Assembly (NCBI GenBank): GCA_013398955.1
Contig: VWPU01014883.1
Coordinates: 1-64,000, forward strand
DNA: 64,000 bases
Source: Callaeas wilsoni
Lineage: Eukaryota; Chordata; Aves; Passeriformes; Callaeidae
Direction: 5' to 3'
The position numbers were made by a program, and so were the translations under genes. The notes beneath the pieces were generated by a model. That model ran no database searches. It was not told the DNA's origin and saw only the letters and a list, made by a program, of their open reading frames with translations. Positions 13,533 to 34,700 of the stretch are shown piece after piece (position 1 is the stretch's first letter; every line of letters begins with the position of its first letter).

Positions 13533-13550
13533 AAAAAAATTTTATCATTT

Positions 13551-14555
13551 GGTTGTGTCTGTCGTCTTTGCTGTAGTAGTGGCAAAACCTGTGGTAGTAA
13601 AATCACCACTTGTATTCAGTTTTCAGGTTGTGGATTGTGTTGATTCATGGCTTACAAATGCTGAGTTACTCATTCCTTTGCAGAGAGACTTTCCCACACA
13701 CCCTCCCAGATTTGTAGGAGAAAACACTGTTTCTCTTCTTTTTTGTTGAGGCCATACTTGTAATGTATTGCCATTGCAGGGCTTAAATGCAACTCTGAAT
13801 AACCATTTAACTTGCCATGAGTCATTGCATATTTACAGACATCAATATGCGATGGTCTGTAAATGAGAAATATACTGGTCTGTAAATGAGAAAAGTCTGT
13901 TGGTTACATTTAGAGATTTTTCTTGGGAATCTTTTAAAAACCCACTCTGAACACAGGGCTGGCCTCACCTCTGCACACCCAGCTCTGATTGTCTCAGACT
14001 GTGCTAGAGTGCAGAATAAGTGGAGGCATCTTCCTGGACTTCAGAGCACGTGAAGGGATGGATGGCAGTAGCCAGGCAGCAGGTGCCAGGCAGCCTAAAA
14101 GCTTCAAGGAGCTTGGTCCTGCTCCCAGAGTGGGGCAACGCAGAAATGTGCACGGTGGAAAATGTCACTTGGCTGCTCTTGATTGGCCACTATGAAGGCA
14201 TTAGGTCAAAATCTAACCAGCTGTTGCTTGGCCATGCTCTGCCCTGTGCCATGGCTTTACATGGTTGTCACTCCATGTCTGTAATTATTGATACTTTGTC
14301 ATTTACTTCAGCCTTTATGGACATACCTAAATGTATGCACATACCATACATCTTAAATTATTTTATAGTGTGCACTAACTCCTAGTCTGACTCCTGCTGA
14401 TGACATTGTCAGCTCTGAGAAGAAAAATTCCTGTCTCTGCTAGCTGCTCCTTTTCAGAGACCACCTCCTGCCTTAGTCCATTCACATAACATCTCTCATC
14501 CTTACTGTCTCTTCGGGGAAATTGTGAGCTGAGGAGGCTGGTCTGCAGCAGTGAT
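13551..14555. other. Intergenic, YWHAB to minus-strand unit
   Basis: No supported gene. A two-copy tandem repeat with a 23-bp period (core TGGTCTGTAAATGAGAAA) lies at 13853-13895. Otherwise unique sequence with short, unconvincing frames. Confidence 0.5.
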
Positions 14556-14575
14556 CAGCTGAGGTGTCTCAATTC

Positions 14576-14581
14576 TTTATT
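14576..14581 (-). terminator. Minus-strand poly(A) signal
   Basis: TTTATT on the plus strand reads AATAAA on the minus strand, about 65 bases after the TAG that closes frame B. The spacing suits a short 3'UTR. Confidence 0.4.
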
Positions 14582-14646
14582 TAATTCTGTCCTTCTGGGA
14601 AAGGGCACTCCAGCTGGCCCAGCCACAGTAAGAGTCCCGGTGCACT

Positions 14647-14955
14647 CTACCTGTTTAACTCATCGAGCTGTTGCTGCTGCAGCTTCTCATTGGCACTGAT
14701 GCTCATCTGACCTTTGGGTGAGGCATCTGAGTGTGGTAAACCAACAGAAGGCTTTTGTGAAGGTAAGGATTTTCCTGATTGCCCCGCAGCTGACTCTTCC
14801 GAGGGTGTGGGATGGGGTGGAGCCGGATGCTGGGGGAGCTGCTTTGGAATTGCACTGCCTGCGGCTCGAGGTTCCCGTGTGCTTTCATCCAGCGTTTCAG
14901 CAGCACCGTTACGTCCAGAACAGCTGGGGTGTGATCTCTGTGGACGAAAGTGTCC
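14647..14955 (-). CDS. Unidentified open frame, possible terminal coding exon (frame B)
   Basis: 102 sense codons from just after an in-frame TAA (14958-14956) to TAG at 14649-14647, with no ATG in its upstream part, so it would need splicing from an upstream exon; a candidate acceptor CCACAG lies at 14943-14938. Composition is low-complexity Pro/Ser/Gln with a short helical tail (NEKLQQQQLDELNR). Function unknown. Confidence 0.3.
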   Translation of the reverse strand, partial: GHFRPQRSHPSCSGRNGAAETLDESTREPRAAGSAIPKQLPQHPAPPHPTPSEESAAGQSGKSLPSQKPSVGLPHSDASPKGQMSISANEKLQQQQLDELNR

Positions 14956-14975
14956 TTACAGCACTCCCGGGCCAT
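14703..14975 (-). CDS. Unidentified 90-residue open frame (frame A)
   Basis: Starts at the ATG about 85 bases below the predicted minus-strand start and overlaps frame B. Begins MARECCKDTFVHRD, with a possible amphipathic stretch TPAVLDVTVLLKRWMKAHGN and a Pro/Ser-rich end. If frame A is real, frame B is a shadow, and vice versa. A one-base indel joining the two would indicate a decayed gene. Confidence 0.2.
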   Translation of the reverse strand: MARECCKDTFVHRDHTPAVLDVTVLLKRWMKAHGNLEPQAVQFQSSSPSIRLHPIPHPRKSQLRGNQENPYLHKSLLLVYHTQMPHPKVR

Positions 14976-15083
14976 ACAGACAAGAGGCGATGATGGCAGA
15001 GGCCATATCCCCTGGCTCTCTCTTGGGTCCTGAGGGAGATTGCTATGGAGTTTGAAAATGCGTGAACGCCCGGTGATGAGGGA

Positions 15084-15089
15084 TTTATA
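15084..15089 (-). promoter_or_regulatory. TATA box for the minus-strand unit
   Basis: Plus-strand TTTATA reads TATAAA on the minus strand, about 80 bases before the first minus-strand ATG at 15006. An octamer ATTTGCAT (plus-strand ATGCAAAT near 15274) lies upstream on the same strand. Confidence 0.3.
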
Positions 15090-15289
15090 ACCGAGCTGTG
15101 TAAGGCTCCTGCCTGTACTCCTTCAGAGAATTACATACCAGGAGGTGCATGTGATTTCCTAAAAGCGCGTGGGTGCGACACGCTGTCAATGTTCCAGGGC
15201 GACACGCAGCGCAATTCCCTTCGTTTGGGAAGGCACGAGATGCGCAGGAGCTGCGATTCGCAAAGATGAGGAGATGCAAATGCTGAACC

Positions 15290-15830
15290 CTTGAGCTCCG
15301 CGAGGGCCGCCCGGCCGGGCCCGGCCCTGCCCGCAGGGGTGTCCGCACCGCGCAGGGCGGGGCAGGGCCGCACCTGGCCGGGGGTGGGGCGCTGGGCGGG
15401 GGTCCCACCGCGGGAAGAGGCGGGCGGTGCCGGCAGCCGGGGCGGAGCGGTGCTGGCAAGGCGAGCGTTCGGTGTGAGTGCGGGGCTGGCTGTCAGCACC
15501 CAGCTCTGCTGCCGGGGCCGTTTCTCCGGGGTGGTGGTGGCCGGGGGTCCCCGCTGGCCGGCGGGAGCGCTCGGGCAGGGTGAGCCGCGCTCCTCCGCAG
15601 CCCCGTCCCGTTGCCGGCGGTGTGCGCTGCCCTTGGCTCCCCGGCTGGTCCCTCCTCGCCGCTCCGGCCGCCTCCTCCCCGTTGGAGCTCCCTTCCCTCC
15701 CCGCCCCGCTGGCTGTGAAGGGGCGCTGGGGCTGCTCTGCTACCCTGTGTTTGTTTTGGGGGGCCCTGGGAGGCGCCTCTGGGCGGTGCGAGGAGCGGGG
15801 CTGTGTCTCGGAGCCCGTGCGTGGCTCTGC
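15290..15830 (+). promoter_or_regulatory. PABPC1L: CpG island, probable PABPC1L promoter
   Basis: About 540 bases of very high GC with dense CpG, ~0.9 kb upstream of the PABPC1L start exon. A GTGAGT donor at 15474 could end a noncoding first exon that splices to the acceptor CTCTGCAG at 16668-16675, which lies 19 bases before the ATG. Long frames on both strands here (up to 270 codons) are Pro/Arg/Gly-rich compositional artefacts. It may also serve the minus-strand unit to its left. Confidence 0.55.
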
Positions 15831-16679
15831 CGTGGGCTGACCGCTGTGGGGACCTGCCTTTGGCCAGGGCATTACTCTATGCACCTCTGCTATATATGCG
15901 TGTTAATTTTGGGTATCTATAGGTATCTAAACAAGTGTCTCAGGACTTTTGAGCTTTCAGGTAAGAGCCCCATGGACGAGTTGACAAGCTTTTGGGGTAG
16001 AACCTGCATTTCTGTGCTCCTAGGCAGTACCCTGGGGGTCTCAAGCAGTGACTCTTGTCTTCACACAGAACTTCATGCTCAACTGAAACCTGGGAGAGAC
16101 TGAGCATCAATTTGCCTGCTCTGGGAACAGTAGTCAGCAAGCTGAGAGACCGGGAAGGGGTGGCTAAAACCCTGTGTCTGCCTTGTTAGATACGGAGTTG
16201 GTTGCAAGGGGCAGCATGGGCTGCAGTTCTGCTCCCTGGGCATCAATACAAAGCCCTACCCCTTCGGTCTGCTCTGGCTGGAGGGAGCCATTAAGGAGTT
16301 AAAATGGAAGTCTCTGGTGGAGAAGGGCTGTTTACCTTCTAAGGAGTTAAGCTCCATTTTATTTCTCTTGGGGTTTGAGTGTTTTAAGGAGTAAAATCTC
16401 TGTGTGTGTGGTGTATCCCTCTGCATGCTTCTAGGGTGTGCAAGGGCTGTGAGGTGCAGATCACCCCAGCTCAACTTTTGCACCAAAATTGTTATGTCCT
16501 GTAAAGTTTTGGAGTTGCAGCTTCCTTGAGGCATTCCTAGTGCTGCTGGTGGGAAGGGAAGGGCATTGTTTGCACTTGTGCTGCTGCAGTGGGGCCAGCC
16601 TCAGTGTGGGTCTGTGGTTGCTGCAGACAGTCTGAAACTTGTGCCCTGCAGCCTCGGGTCTGTCTCCCTCTGCAGCTGA

Positions 16680-26668
<9,989 letters not shown>

Positions 26669-27254
26669 CTCCAGGTGGGTGCTGGGAGCCGTGGTGTGCT
26701 CAGAGTCTCTGGTTTCTGGCTCTGAAACTGGGGATAGGGTTTCTCATCCAGGCCAAGCAAAGTTTAATGAGCAATATCAGTGTCTTTGACTGTAATATTC
26801 TATTTCTTAAATTGCATCCTCCATTTTCTGGATGTAGTTGTACCGCAGACCTGGTTCTGTGTGGGCTCTTTCTATGTTGATGAGGGCAATGACTCTGATA
26901 CCAGAAAGGAATGTAGGAAAGGTCCTTGCTTTTTTTGTAGGTCTAGTGGAGACCAGCACAATCTTTCCTGGGAATTCCCAGTGGGTTTTTTGCAGAACCT
27001 TGACAGTAGATACCCTATAAAATATCCTTTGTGTGCTTGATCAGGAGAGCTGGCCCCACTGCTGAGGCTGGGATAGACACATTAACAAAGCAATTCAGAC
27101 TGTATGTACTTTTGAAGATATTTCAGATATTTTCTTGATATATGATATCAAAGTAACTGTGTTAACCCAAGTTCAGGTGAATTTCATCTTGTCTGGATGA
27201 AACTCTTCCCTTAGCAGCTGAAAATTGCGTATATGGGTTCTCTGTTTCTTGCAG

Positions 27255-27455
27255 ACTCTGGGACTGAGAGCAAGCCCTGAGAATGTTGCTGTTGAAGAAA
27301 AGGAACTCCACCATGCTGGAATCATGCCCATACGATGACCCTGGCTTGTCTTCAAATGCCCCATCCTATTGTTTGTGTGTATTGTAACCCTTGTAGAATT
27401 GCTTCCTCCTGCACCTGTAAAAATCCTCACATTAAATCTCTTCTCACCACTGAAA
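27255..27455 (+). other. PABPC1L: PABPC1L 3'UTR exon (predicted) with poly(A) signal
   Basis: Acceptor TTTCTTGCAG at 27245-27254 follows the donor at 26675. ATTAAA at 27431-27436 gives an end near 27450. The stop lies 6 bases before the predicted junction, too close to trigger decay by the exon-junction rule. Confidence 0.55.
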
Positions 27456-28211
27456 GCACCTTGTGAAATGTAGTGTGGAACCCAGCCTGGGTCAGTTGCC
27501 CAGGAAATGATGAGTGCTGATGAATCATCATTTTAGTGAATTTATTGAGTTCTGTAGTTTTATTTGTTCACGTAGCTGACACTAAAGAACTGATACTTCC
27601 ACCCCCCAAAAATGGGTTAGTTCCCTTGGCAGAAAGACAGCCAACACTTTGCTTCCTGCAGGTGGAAGGATGGACTCAGGCTGCAGTAATTAGTGATTGA
27701 AGTTTGTGGTGCTGGTAGGGTGTCAGTCTGGAGAGCTGACAGAAGGGACATGCAGGATGACGTTAACAAATTGCCAACCAACAGGCTCCTCTAATCCTTT
27801 CTGATTCCCTAGGAGGATGGATTTAAGCAAAACAGGATTGATTCCTGTTGTTCTCCTATTGCAATGAACCTTGCTCACCTGCAGTACTGGCCTCGAGTGT
27901 CTCCTGCTGGTCACCACAGGTGTGTCTATGTGTGGTGCACAAGACCAACTTTTTGAGGTATCGTGGAGCAGCTGTAAATCAAAAACTGCATTTCCAGTGT
28001 TTGTCCCGGACCAGAGGTTTCAAGGAGTCACTAAAGAGCCTGCAAACATTCGCAACTGCATCATGTCCCATGGGGACACTCCCTGCTTGCAGGAGGAGCT
28101 GGGACCTGTTATTGCTGTGCTCTGCTCTCTGTGTTGCTGTCATCAGCCTGGCCTTAATCCTCTGCTCTTCCTAGTTAGGACAAGCATTTCAGTCCCTAGA
28201 GACTCCTCGGT

Positions 28212-28354
28212 AGGTGAGGCTGGTGATGCACTGACCTCACTTGACTGCTTCCTTGAGCTGGCAGGAGCACACCTCCACCAGCACCACCCACCCTCTTGCT
28301 GTGCAGCCTGTGCTGGTGTTGCTGTCTCAGTCTTCCTTCTGTGCTGTATCATAC
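28212..28354 (+). repeat. 143-bp direct repeat, copy 1
   Basis: Identical to 28693-28835 except one base (T at 28227 versus A at 28708). Starts AGGTGAGGCTGGTGA and ends GTGCTGTATCATAC; flanks differ on both sides. Confidence 0.95.
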
Positions 28355-28692
28355 AGCATATAGTTTTTCCTGTATGACCATGCAGAGAATAAGAGGAAAT
28401 GGCATGGGAGACCCACCTCTGTCCTGGCAGAACGAGTGCGTGAATTGAAGGAGACCAAGTTTCAGAGAGGAAGTTCCACCAGAAAACAAGTAGCGCCCAT
28501 TGCCCGCCACCAAACTGCTAGGTATAATAAAAAAATATATAACATGTCTGATCCCCTTGAAGGAACCTCTAAAATATATACTCAGGGAGGCAGGGGTACC
28601 CAATAGAGGGGCCCTGCCTCTAGCCAGGTAGAGGTTAAAAAAACCCGTATTTTTTAAACTATATAAATTCGTTGGCCTGGCACATTAAAACC
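28355..28692. mobile_element. 338-bp segment between the direct repeats, possible insertion
   Basis: Compositionally unlike its surroundings. It contains an AATAAA near 28527, a hairpin with a 9-bp perfect stem (28587-28595 with 28612-28620, arm GAGGCAGGG), and a TATATAAAT motif about 30 bases before repeat copy 2. This looks like LTR-type material, but I recognise no family, coding domain or primer-binding site. Confidence 0.3.
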
Positions 28693-28835
28693 AGGTGAGG
28701 CTGGTGAAGCACTGACCTCACTTGACTGCTTCCTTGAGCTGGCAGGAGCACACCTCCACCAGCACCACCCACCCTCTTGCTGTGCAGCCTGTGCTGGTGT
28801 TGCTGTCTCAGTCTTCCTTCTGTGCTGTATCATAC
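28693..28835 (+). repeat. 143-bp direct repeat, copy 2
   Basis: Second copy, offset 481 bases from copy 1, 142 of 143 positions identical. Both copies are preceded by different sequence that converges at AGGTGAGG. Confidence 0.95.
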
Positions 28836-30696
28836 TCTCGCTTCAGCTCCCTGCTGAGTCACCCCTCCTACCTCTTATTTTCCTTCCAGCATTTTAATAG
28901 AATCGCTTACACATTTGCTCCTGCATGGTGTCTGCTCTGCTGGGATTCTTCAGTGGGGCTTTTCATCATTCCTTTTTCTCACCTTCATTTCACCAGTTCT
29001 TCCTCTGACCTCCTTAAATATTTATTTTCCTCTTAGTGGATGCCTCAGCCTAAACTGTTCACTGTTTAGATACCACCTCCTCAGTAAGATGCTTATAAAG
29101 GACTTTAATTCACTTAATATACAGGACTTTCATTTGTTATTTCTCTCAAAGTGTCACGGGCTGCAAGCTTTTCTGCTTGGTCTTTAGAGGAAAAACATGT
29201 ATTTGCATGAGTGTAATGAACATTTGCTGGAATAGAACTGTACAGGTAAGCTTCATTCTGCTGTTTGTTAGCCTTTTTTCAGGTGTATCAGGGCAGTTCA
29301 GGTGTGCCTGACACACCACCTACAGTGCCAGATGGCTGGGCTGGGTGAGTCCTCTGTAAAGGCAGAGGGAATGTGAAGTGGGGCCCAGGAACACAGGGAT
29401 ATCAGAATAGCATACGAAAGGATGCCAACAAGGACGAGGGGTTTAAAAATGTTAATCAGAAAAAGTGAAGCTGGCATTTGGATCCCTGGTGATACTAGAA
29501 ATTATTCGGAGTAGCTCCCTGGCTGCAGTCCTTGGCGAAGTCTGAGGCTTTAGGGAGTGGAGGCAGCAATGCAAATGAGTCTGGAGTCTCCAGTCTGGAA
29601 GAGCTGCAGTTGTTTCTGAAAGGGGCAGGTGAAGGTTTGTCCCTGTGACAAACCCTCTCTGTTGCCCTGAGGCCAGCACTACCTTTGCCCACCTGGGAAA
29701 TGTCCTGCTCAGACAGCAGCACCTCAGCAGAAGTGACCCGGAGCTTGCAGTAGTGTCTTGTTGCTGTGCATGACCTTTGTCCACCGGGTGCTATTGCTGG
29801 GGAAAATCTTTGGTATCAGGCACAAAGAAAACTGCTGTTTTGAGGGGAAGGAGATGGTGACTGCTGCTGCTTAGGGGTGCTGTAAGGAGCTCCTGCTGAA
29901 CAGTACAGGCATCTGCCACTCAGGTAACAGCAGGGCTGCCAAAAGGATAGCTCTTCATCAAGTGAAGCCAGTCCTGCTCCTGGATTCTGGGACCTTTCTC
30001 TGCTTATCTGTGTACTGCTGTGTGCTTCCCCACCCTGGAATCCATCACACCTGCTCAGAGCTTGGGCAAGTGCTGGCTGTGGGATCAATGGAGCTGCCAC
30101 GCTTAGAAGTGGGAGTAGAGTGAATGGAGCAATTTGTGCCCCTCAGGGAGGACTTGTTTCAAGCCCTGGCCCATTACAGCTGATGGAGTACAGCCCTGGG
30201 ACCTACAAAAAGCTGCTTAATGTCAGGCTAAGGTAAGAAGTCTTTGTCTTCAACGGCATTAGAAGGATTGCTTGCTAAATTCAATTCAGCAGGGTACCTG
30301 CCTGAAACACTGCTGGGAGAGGCAATGTGGGAAACAAAGATTTTTGAACCCTTACAAGGGCTAGCTTCTGTTTCCTGGTCTGTATTATGAGTTGGATCAG
30401 GTCTACCATGGGCCCAGCATCTTACTAGCTGAGGCAGAGTGCAAGGCTGAGGAATGGTAGGAAACCCTGATGCAGTGCTGTGCTCTCCTTAGCATGCCTT
30501 TCCCAGCCCCAGTGTCCCTGGAGCTGGAGGCTTTCTGGTTGTCTGAACCCTAACTTTAATGGCCACTCTGAGCTGAGGTCACTGTCTGAAAGAGCAAGGC
30601 ACTGTACAGTGTTTGAACAAACAGAGGGGACAGTATGAAGTGGTTAAACGAGTGTTTCAGTTCACCTATTCCATCCATCACAAAAACCACAGTTCT

Positions 30697-31653
30697 AGAG
30701 TGAAAATAAACATGGCTTTAATCAGAATGCATTTTAACAGTACACAGAGTAACTCCAAGTATCTCTTTATCTACCATTTAAAATCAGTGCCATCAATACC
30801 AGATCAGGAGAAGTTTAAACATGCATTGAAATAGTAAGCCAAACCTCATCTGGGGTGTTACTGCACATTTTCCTCCCTGTAACACCCCACAGCAACTGCT
30901 CCAAAAGGCACAGAGGAGCTAAAGTGGTTTTTTTTTAAAAAAAAAACAAGACAAAAACCCATTGCAAAATTCCCAAGCACCCAGACTCTGAAAGAATAGT
31001 GCACAGTGTAACAAGGCAGGCTTAACTTGCTGCTGTTTTCTTAAATGTGCAGAATAATTAAAGAAAGCTGCTACTGTAAACATCTGCCCAGCCACACTAA
31101 GCAGCAGAACCCAGCTGAGGGCCAGCAGGCATCAAGGGGGAGAGGGAACAAGCTTGGCCCTGTGCAAGTAACTGTGCCCCTGTCACAAGAAGGGTATGTG
31201 GTGCTCTGGCAACTACAGCAGTTCTTGCAGCGACTTTCTTTCAGTAATAGCAGCACAAATGCAGCAAAACTGTCACCTGAATAAGGACTAAAACCCCTCT
31301 GTTTGTAGCTCTTCAGACAGGAACAGCCGCTTCCTGTGCATCTCAGCCAACATGTAAAGAGTCCCTGAGGCCAGTAATAAGAGGCAAGTTGACTTCAACC
31401 AGGAAAATTAACCTAAATGCCTCTTGGGGAGGGGCATTAAAACTATGCGTGATCATAGAGCCAGCTTAACAGAGTTTGATACAGATTATGTCTTAACAAT
31501 CATTGTGCTGGTACAGAACCTCTTAGATCTCAGCAGCACTGGAAGATAGATTTCAACACCAATCCTGCATCGACTGGTCCCTGTAACAACAGCAGAAGGG
31601 AGAAAGCTTTCCTCTGCAGTGGAAAAGAAAGCTTTCCTTGTTGCTTGGTTACC
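30697..31653 (-). other. TOMM34: TOMM34 3' untranslated region
   Basis: From the stop codon at 31654 down to the only good minus-strand signal, ATTAAA (plus TTTAAT at 30717-30722). The ~0.95-kb length is similar to mammalian TOMM34. No competing coding content. Confidence 0.6.
30717..30722 (-). terminator. TOMM34: TOMM34 poly(A) signal
   Basis: Plus TTTAAT reads ATTAAA on the minus strand; cleavage would fall near 30697-30705. Confidence 0.5.
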
Positions 31654-31752
31654 CTAGGCTCTGTTCAGTTCCTGCAGTAATCTCAGTGCAGCTGTGTTCT
31701 TTGGTTCAGTTTTCAACAAGCTCTTGATGTCAGCAATACTGGATTTGTAATC
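31654..31752 (-). CDS. TOMM34: TOMM34 last coding exon (residues 268-299, stop)
   Basis: Minus-strand acceptor CTTTCTAG. Encodes DYKSSIADIKSLL and the C-terminal helix, stop TAG (31656-31654). Confidence 0.93.
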   Translation of the reverse strand, partial: DYKSSIADIKSLLKTEPKNTAALRLLQELNRA

Positions 31753-34700
31753 CTAGAAAGAGAGTATTTTTTAAGAGTTAGTGCATTAAAATGGGAGTCT
31801 AAGGCAGAACTACTACCCAGCAACAGCAAAGACAACACAACAAACCTGTGACTCCCTCTCTGTAACTGCTCAAGCCCTGGCAATTGATATAGCTGTTCTA
31901 AAACTTACTCAAACGAGGGCTGAGAAGGTAATTTCATCACTCAAGTGGGTTCTGAGTCCAACACCAATGTAATATGTACTCCAGTACTGACTCCACAATT
32001 TCTCATGAGACAAAAAGATGAAGCTCAACACAATGCTGTTCTCTGTGGTGCCCAGGGACAGGATCTGCAGGAATGGCCTGAAGTTGTGTCAGGGGAGGTT
32101 TGGGTTGGGTATTAGGAAATGGTTTTTCACCCAGAGGATGGCTGGGCAGTGGAACAGGCTCCCCAGGAAAGTGGTCATAGCACCAAGCCTGACAGAGTTC
32201 AAGAAGTGTTTGGACAACATTCTTGGGCACAGGGCGTCATTGCTGGAGAGGAGCTGGACTCGAGGATCCCTGTGGTCCCTTTCCAACTCAGCATATTCTG
32301 TGATTCTGTGAACAAGCAGCTGCTGTCAGCAGCTGATGCTGACTAACTCATGAGATTCAAGCAGCAAAGTGTGACGTCTTTGACTCTTAGTCCTTAAAGG
32401 TCTCAGCTATCTGATGGCAGATGTTGTCTAGCACAGCAACAAGCCCTACAGGGTAGCTCTGGCTCTGATCATACATCAACAGCCATCTAGTCCTAGCCTA
32501 AAGCCCTTCAGAAACTCCTGACTTACCTTCAGTTCTTTAAGTGCTTGAGCACGCCTGTAGAGTGCCTTAACATTCTTAGGATCTAACTTCAGAGCTTCAG
32601 TGCAGTCCTGTGCTGCTTCCTTGTATTGCTTCAGGGTCAGGTAACAGAGAGCTCTGCAACACACACACACCTGCTCAGAGACCTTTGGCTGAAAGCAGCA
32701 TCAACTGCTGCAACACACAGAGCAGCTCTCAGTGTTGGACTCCAAAACCATCCTCGTGTTCTGCCATCTTACTTCGTGAGCTCAAGTTTGTTTCATTTAC
32801 ACGGAGGAAAAAAAAGGAAATTGTTTTTCAAAGAAACAAAAAGGAAGATGTTTAAAGCAGCCTGCTCTAAAGCTAAAGAACCTGCACTTGCACTTGCAGG
32901 ATGCAGGCTCCTGCCTCTGGCAGCGCAGCATATGCTCTACTTGCTGTAATTGCTTTAGAAGTAAATTTAATCTTCAAGCATAGCTGTTTGTGGCTTGTAG
33001 GGCAGTAGAGACCACTTAAAATACCCCAATCCTGGCAAACTAAGCAGTAACGGGAGAAGGCCCTTAGCAGCCCAGAGCAGAGTGTCTCCAAGAGGTTCTG
33101 GAGTACCTGATCAAAGAACTTTATACTACAGGGGAGGCTGCACTTGGGGTGAACCTGAGGGGGTGGTTTTGTTTTATTCATTAGTTTGGGAGCAAACATG
33201 AAACAGTTCTGCCAGGAAGTACCATGGTGGCTTTTATACAAGGCCAAGAAGTACTTGGGCAAAGACCTGAACAGTACCTGTTGGTGTAAGTTGCACATTC
33301 CTGATTGAGCTTTAAACTCTCACTGTACTTCTCAACTGCTTTTTTATGGTTTCCTTTCTTTACGAGTTCATTTCCTTCTTCCTTCAGCATTCGAGCTCTC
33401 TCCATGCCAGCAGCAGTCTGGTCTGGAAAGGGTGTGAAAGGATACAGAACTCTATAAAACCAACAAGAATATAACAGCCTCACAGAAAACAAATATCCCC
33501 ATACCAGAGGCGAGACACAGAGACATCAAAGGAACCAGAATCAACCAAAAAGGCTGTGGTAGAACCAGGCCTGGGTTCCTCCAGGCCTCAGCCCTGGCTG
33601 CAGACACACCAAGCAGGTGTGGCAGCTGTCTCGTTCATCACCCTTGGGAGCTACAGGGCTCTCTGCCCAGCCCAAGGGCATGTTCCCACCTCGTTCTCCC
33701 TGTGGTGCAGTTGCAGGAGGAGTGTTTGCCCCAGGGGCCTGGGCAGAAGGAATGCTCCACCTTGTCTGGGCAGAAATGGGAACTGTGGGGATTGGCGGGA
33801 GCTTCTGACGCCAGTTCACACCATCCTTCTCCAGCAGGGCTTTAGTCATCCTGGAAGAGACAGCTCCCAGTCACCCTGGCTGTTGGCTGGATGGACCACG
33901 CAGTTGCCAGCAGGGTCACTTGTAACCTGGATTGTGTATTAAAAACAGCATCTCTCTGTCTCCTAATCTCTTTACACGCATCTCAGCTAAGTTCCTTCTA
34001 CAAACAGGATGCTTATGAAAAGATTATCTTCATGCCAGCAGGGCTAAAAATACCATCAGACAAGGGCTGGGGCTGGGGCTGTCACTGCTCAGGTGAACAA
34101 GAGGCATGCATTTCACTCCTTGGTCTGGCAAGCCATGAAGCGAAGCAGAGAGCACCAGGAAGAAAACAGGACTACAGCAGCCTGCGAACACAGTAAACAT
34201 AGGCAGGCTTAAAGGACAGGGTACTGAACTTTAGTTCATTACTTCCTTTAAACCAGACAGCGAGTAAAGCAGAAATAGTCCCACAGAAATCATTCCCAGC
34301 CCTCAACCAGCATCTTGAAAGGAGCTGGCAGGCAGAGGGAGCACGACCAGGCCTTGCTTCACCTGTGTGCCTGGGACCCAGCTTGCTCCTGCCAGGGCAG
34401 CAGGAACGAGCACGGCTCGCAGCAGCAGCAGCCAGCTGCCGTATTCCCGAGCCTTTCGGTGCTCCCCGCCGCGGGCAGCGGCCGCCGTTACCTGTTGACT
34501 CCATCGTGAGCCGCCTGGACGGAGCAGTCCACCTGCAGCGCGGTCTTGTAGTCCACGTAGGCCAGCGAGTACCTCTCCAGAGCCTCGTACGCCGCTGCCC
34601 GCCGCAGGAGGGGCTTGATCCCGAACGGGACCAGCTCGAGGGCGCTGCGGCGGAGGGGAGAGAGCGCCGGGGCGCCGTGAGCCAGCGCGCTCCAGGGCTG

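Larger units (their letters stand above)
11698..13550 (+). other. YWHAB: YWHAB 3' untranslated region
   Basis: About 1.85 kb from the stop codon to the distal poly(A) signal, similar to the long 3'UTR of mammalian YWHAB. No splice structure or coding content. Two poly(A) signals suggest short and long 3'UTR forms. An ATA/AAT microsatellite at 11952-11970 contains the proximal signal. Confidence 0.75.
14556..15060 (-). other. Compact minus-strand transcription unit of unknown identity
   Basis: Read on the minus strand: TATAAA at 15089-15084, expected start near 15060, ATGs at 15006 and 14975, two overlapping open frames, a stop at 14649-14647, and AATAAA at 14581-14576. Frame B (open 14955 to 14650, TAG stop) has natural-looking residue usage ending SISANEKLQQQQLDELNR, with Pro/Ser/Gln-rich text before it. 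Frame A gives a 90-residue product beginning MARECCKDTF from the ATG at 14975. Neither matches a family I recognise. It may be a terminal exon of a spliced gene divergent from PABPC1L, a small intronless gene, or a frameshifted pseudogene. Several frames on both strands are open here, so coding status is uncertain. Confidence 0.35.
27456..30695. other. Intergenic between convergent PABPC1L and TOMM34 ends
   Basis: No supported gene. Its only notable structure is the 143-bp direct repeat pair at 28212-28354 and 28693-28835 with the distinct 338-bp segment between. Frames elsewhere are short and unlike known proteins. Confidence 0.6.

Noticed and set aside
14718..14993. Plus-strand 91-codon frame opposite the minus-strand unit
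   Set aside because: Initially looked codon-biased, but it has no plus-strand promoter, acceptor partner or poly(A) signal; more likely the complement of the minus-strand frame.
15186..16103. Long frames on both strands (270 codons plus, 232 codons minus) in the CpG island
   Set aside because: Pro/Arg/Gly/Ala-rich text produced by GC content; several frames on both strands are open at once and none resembles a family.
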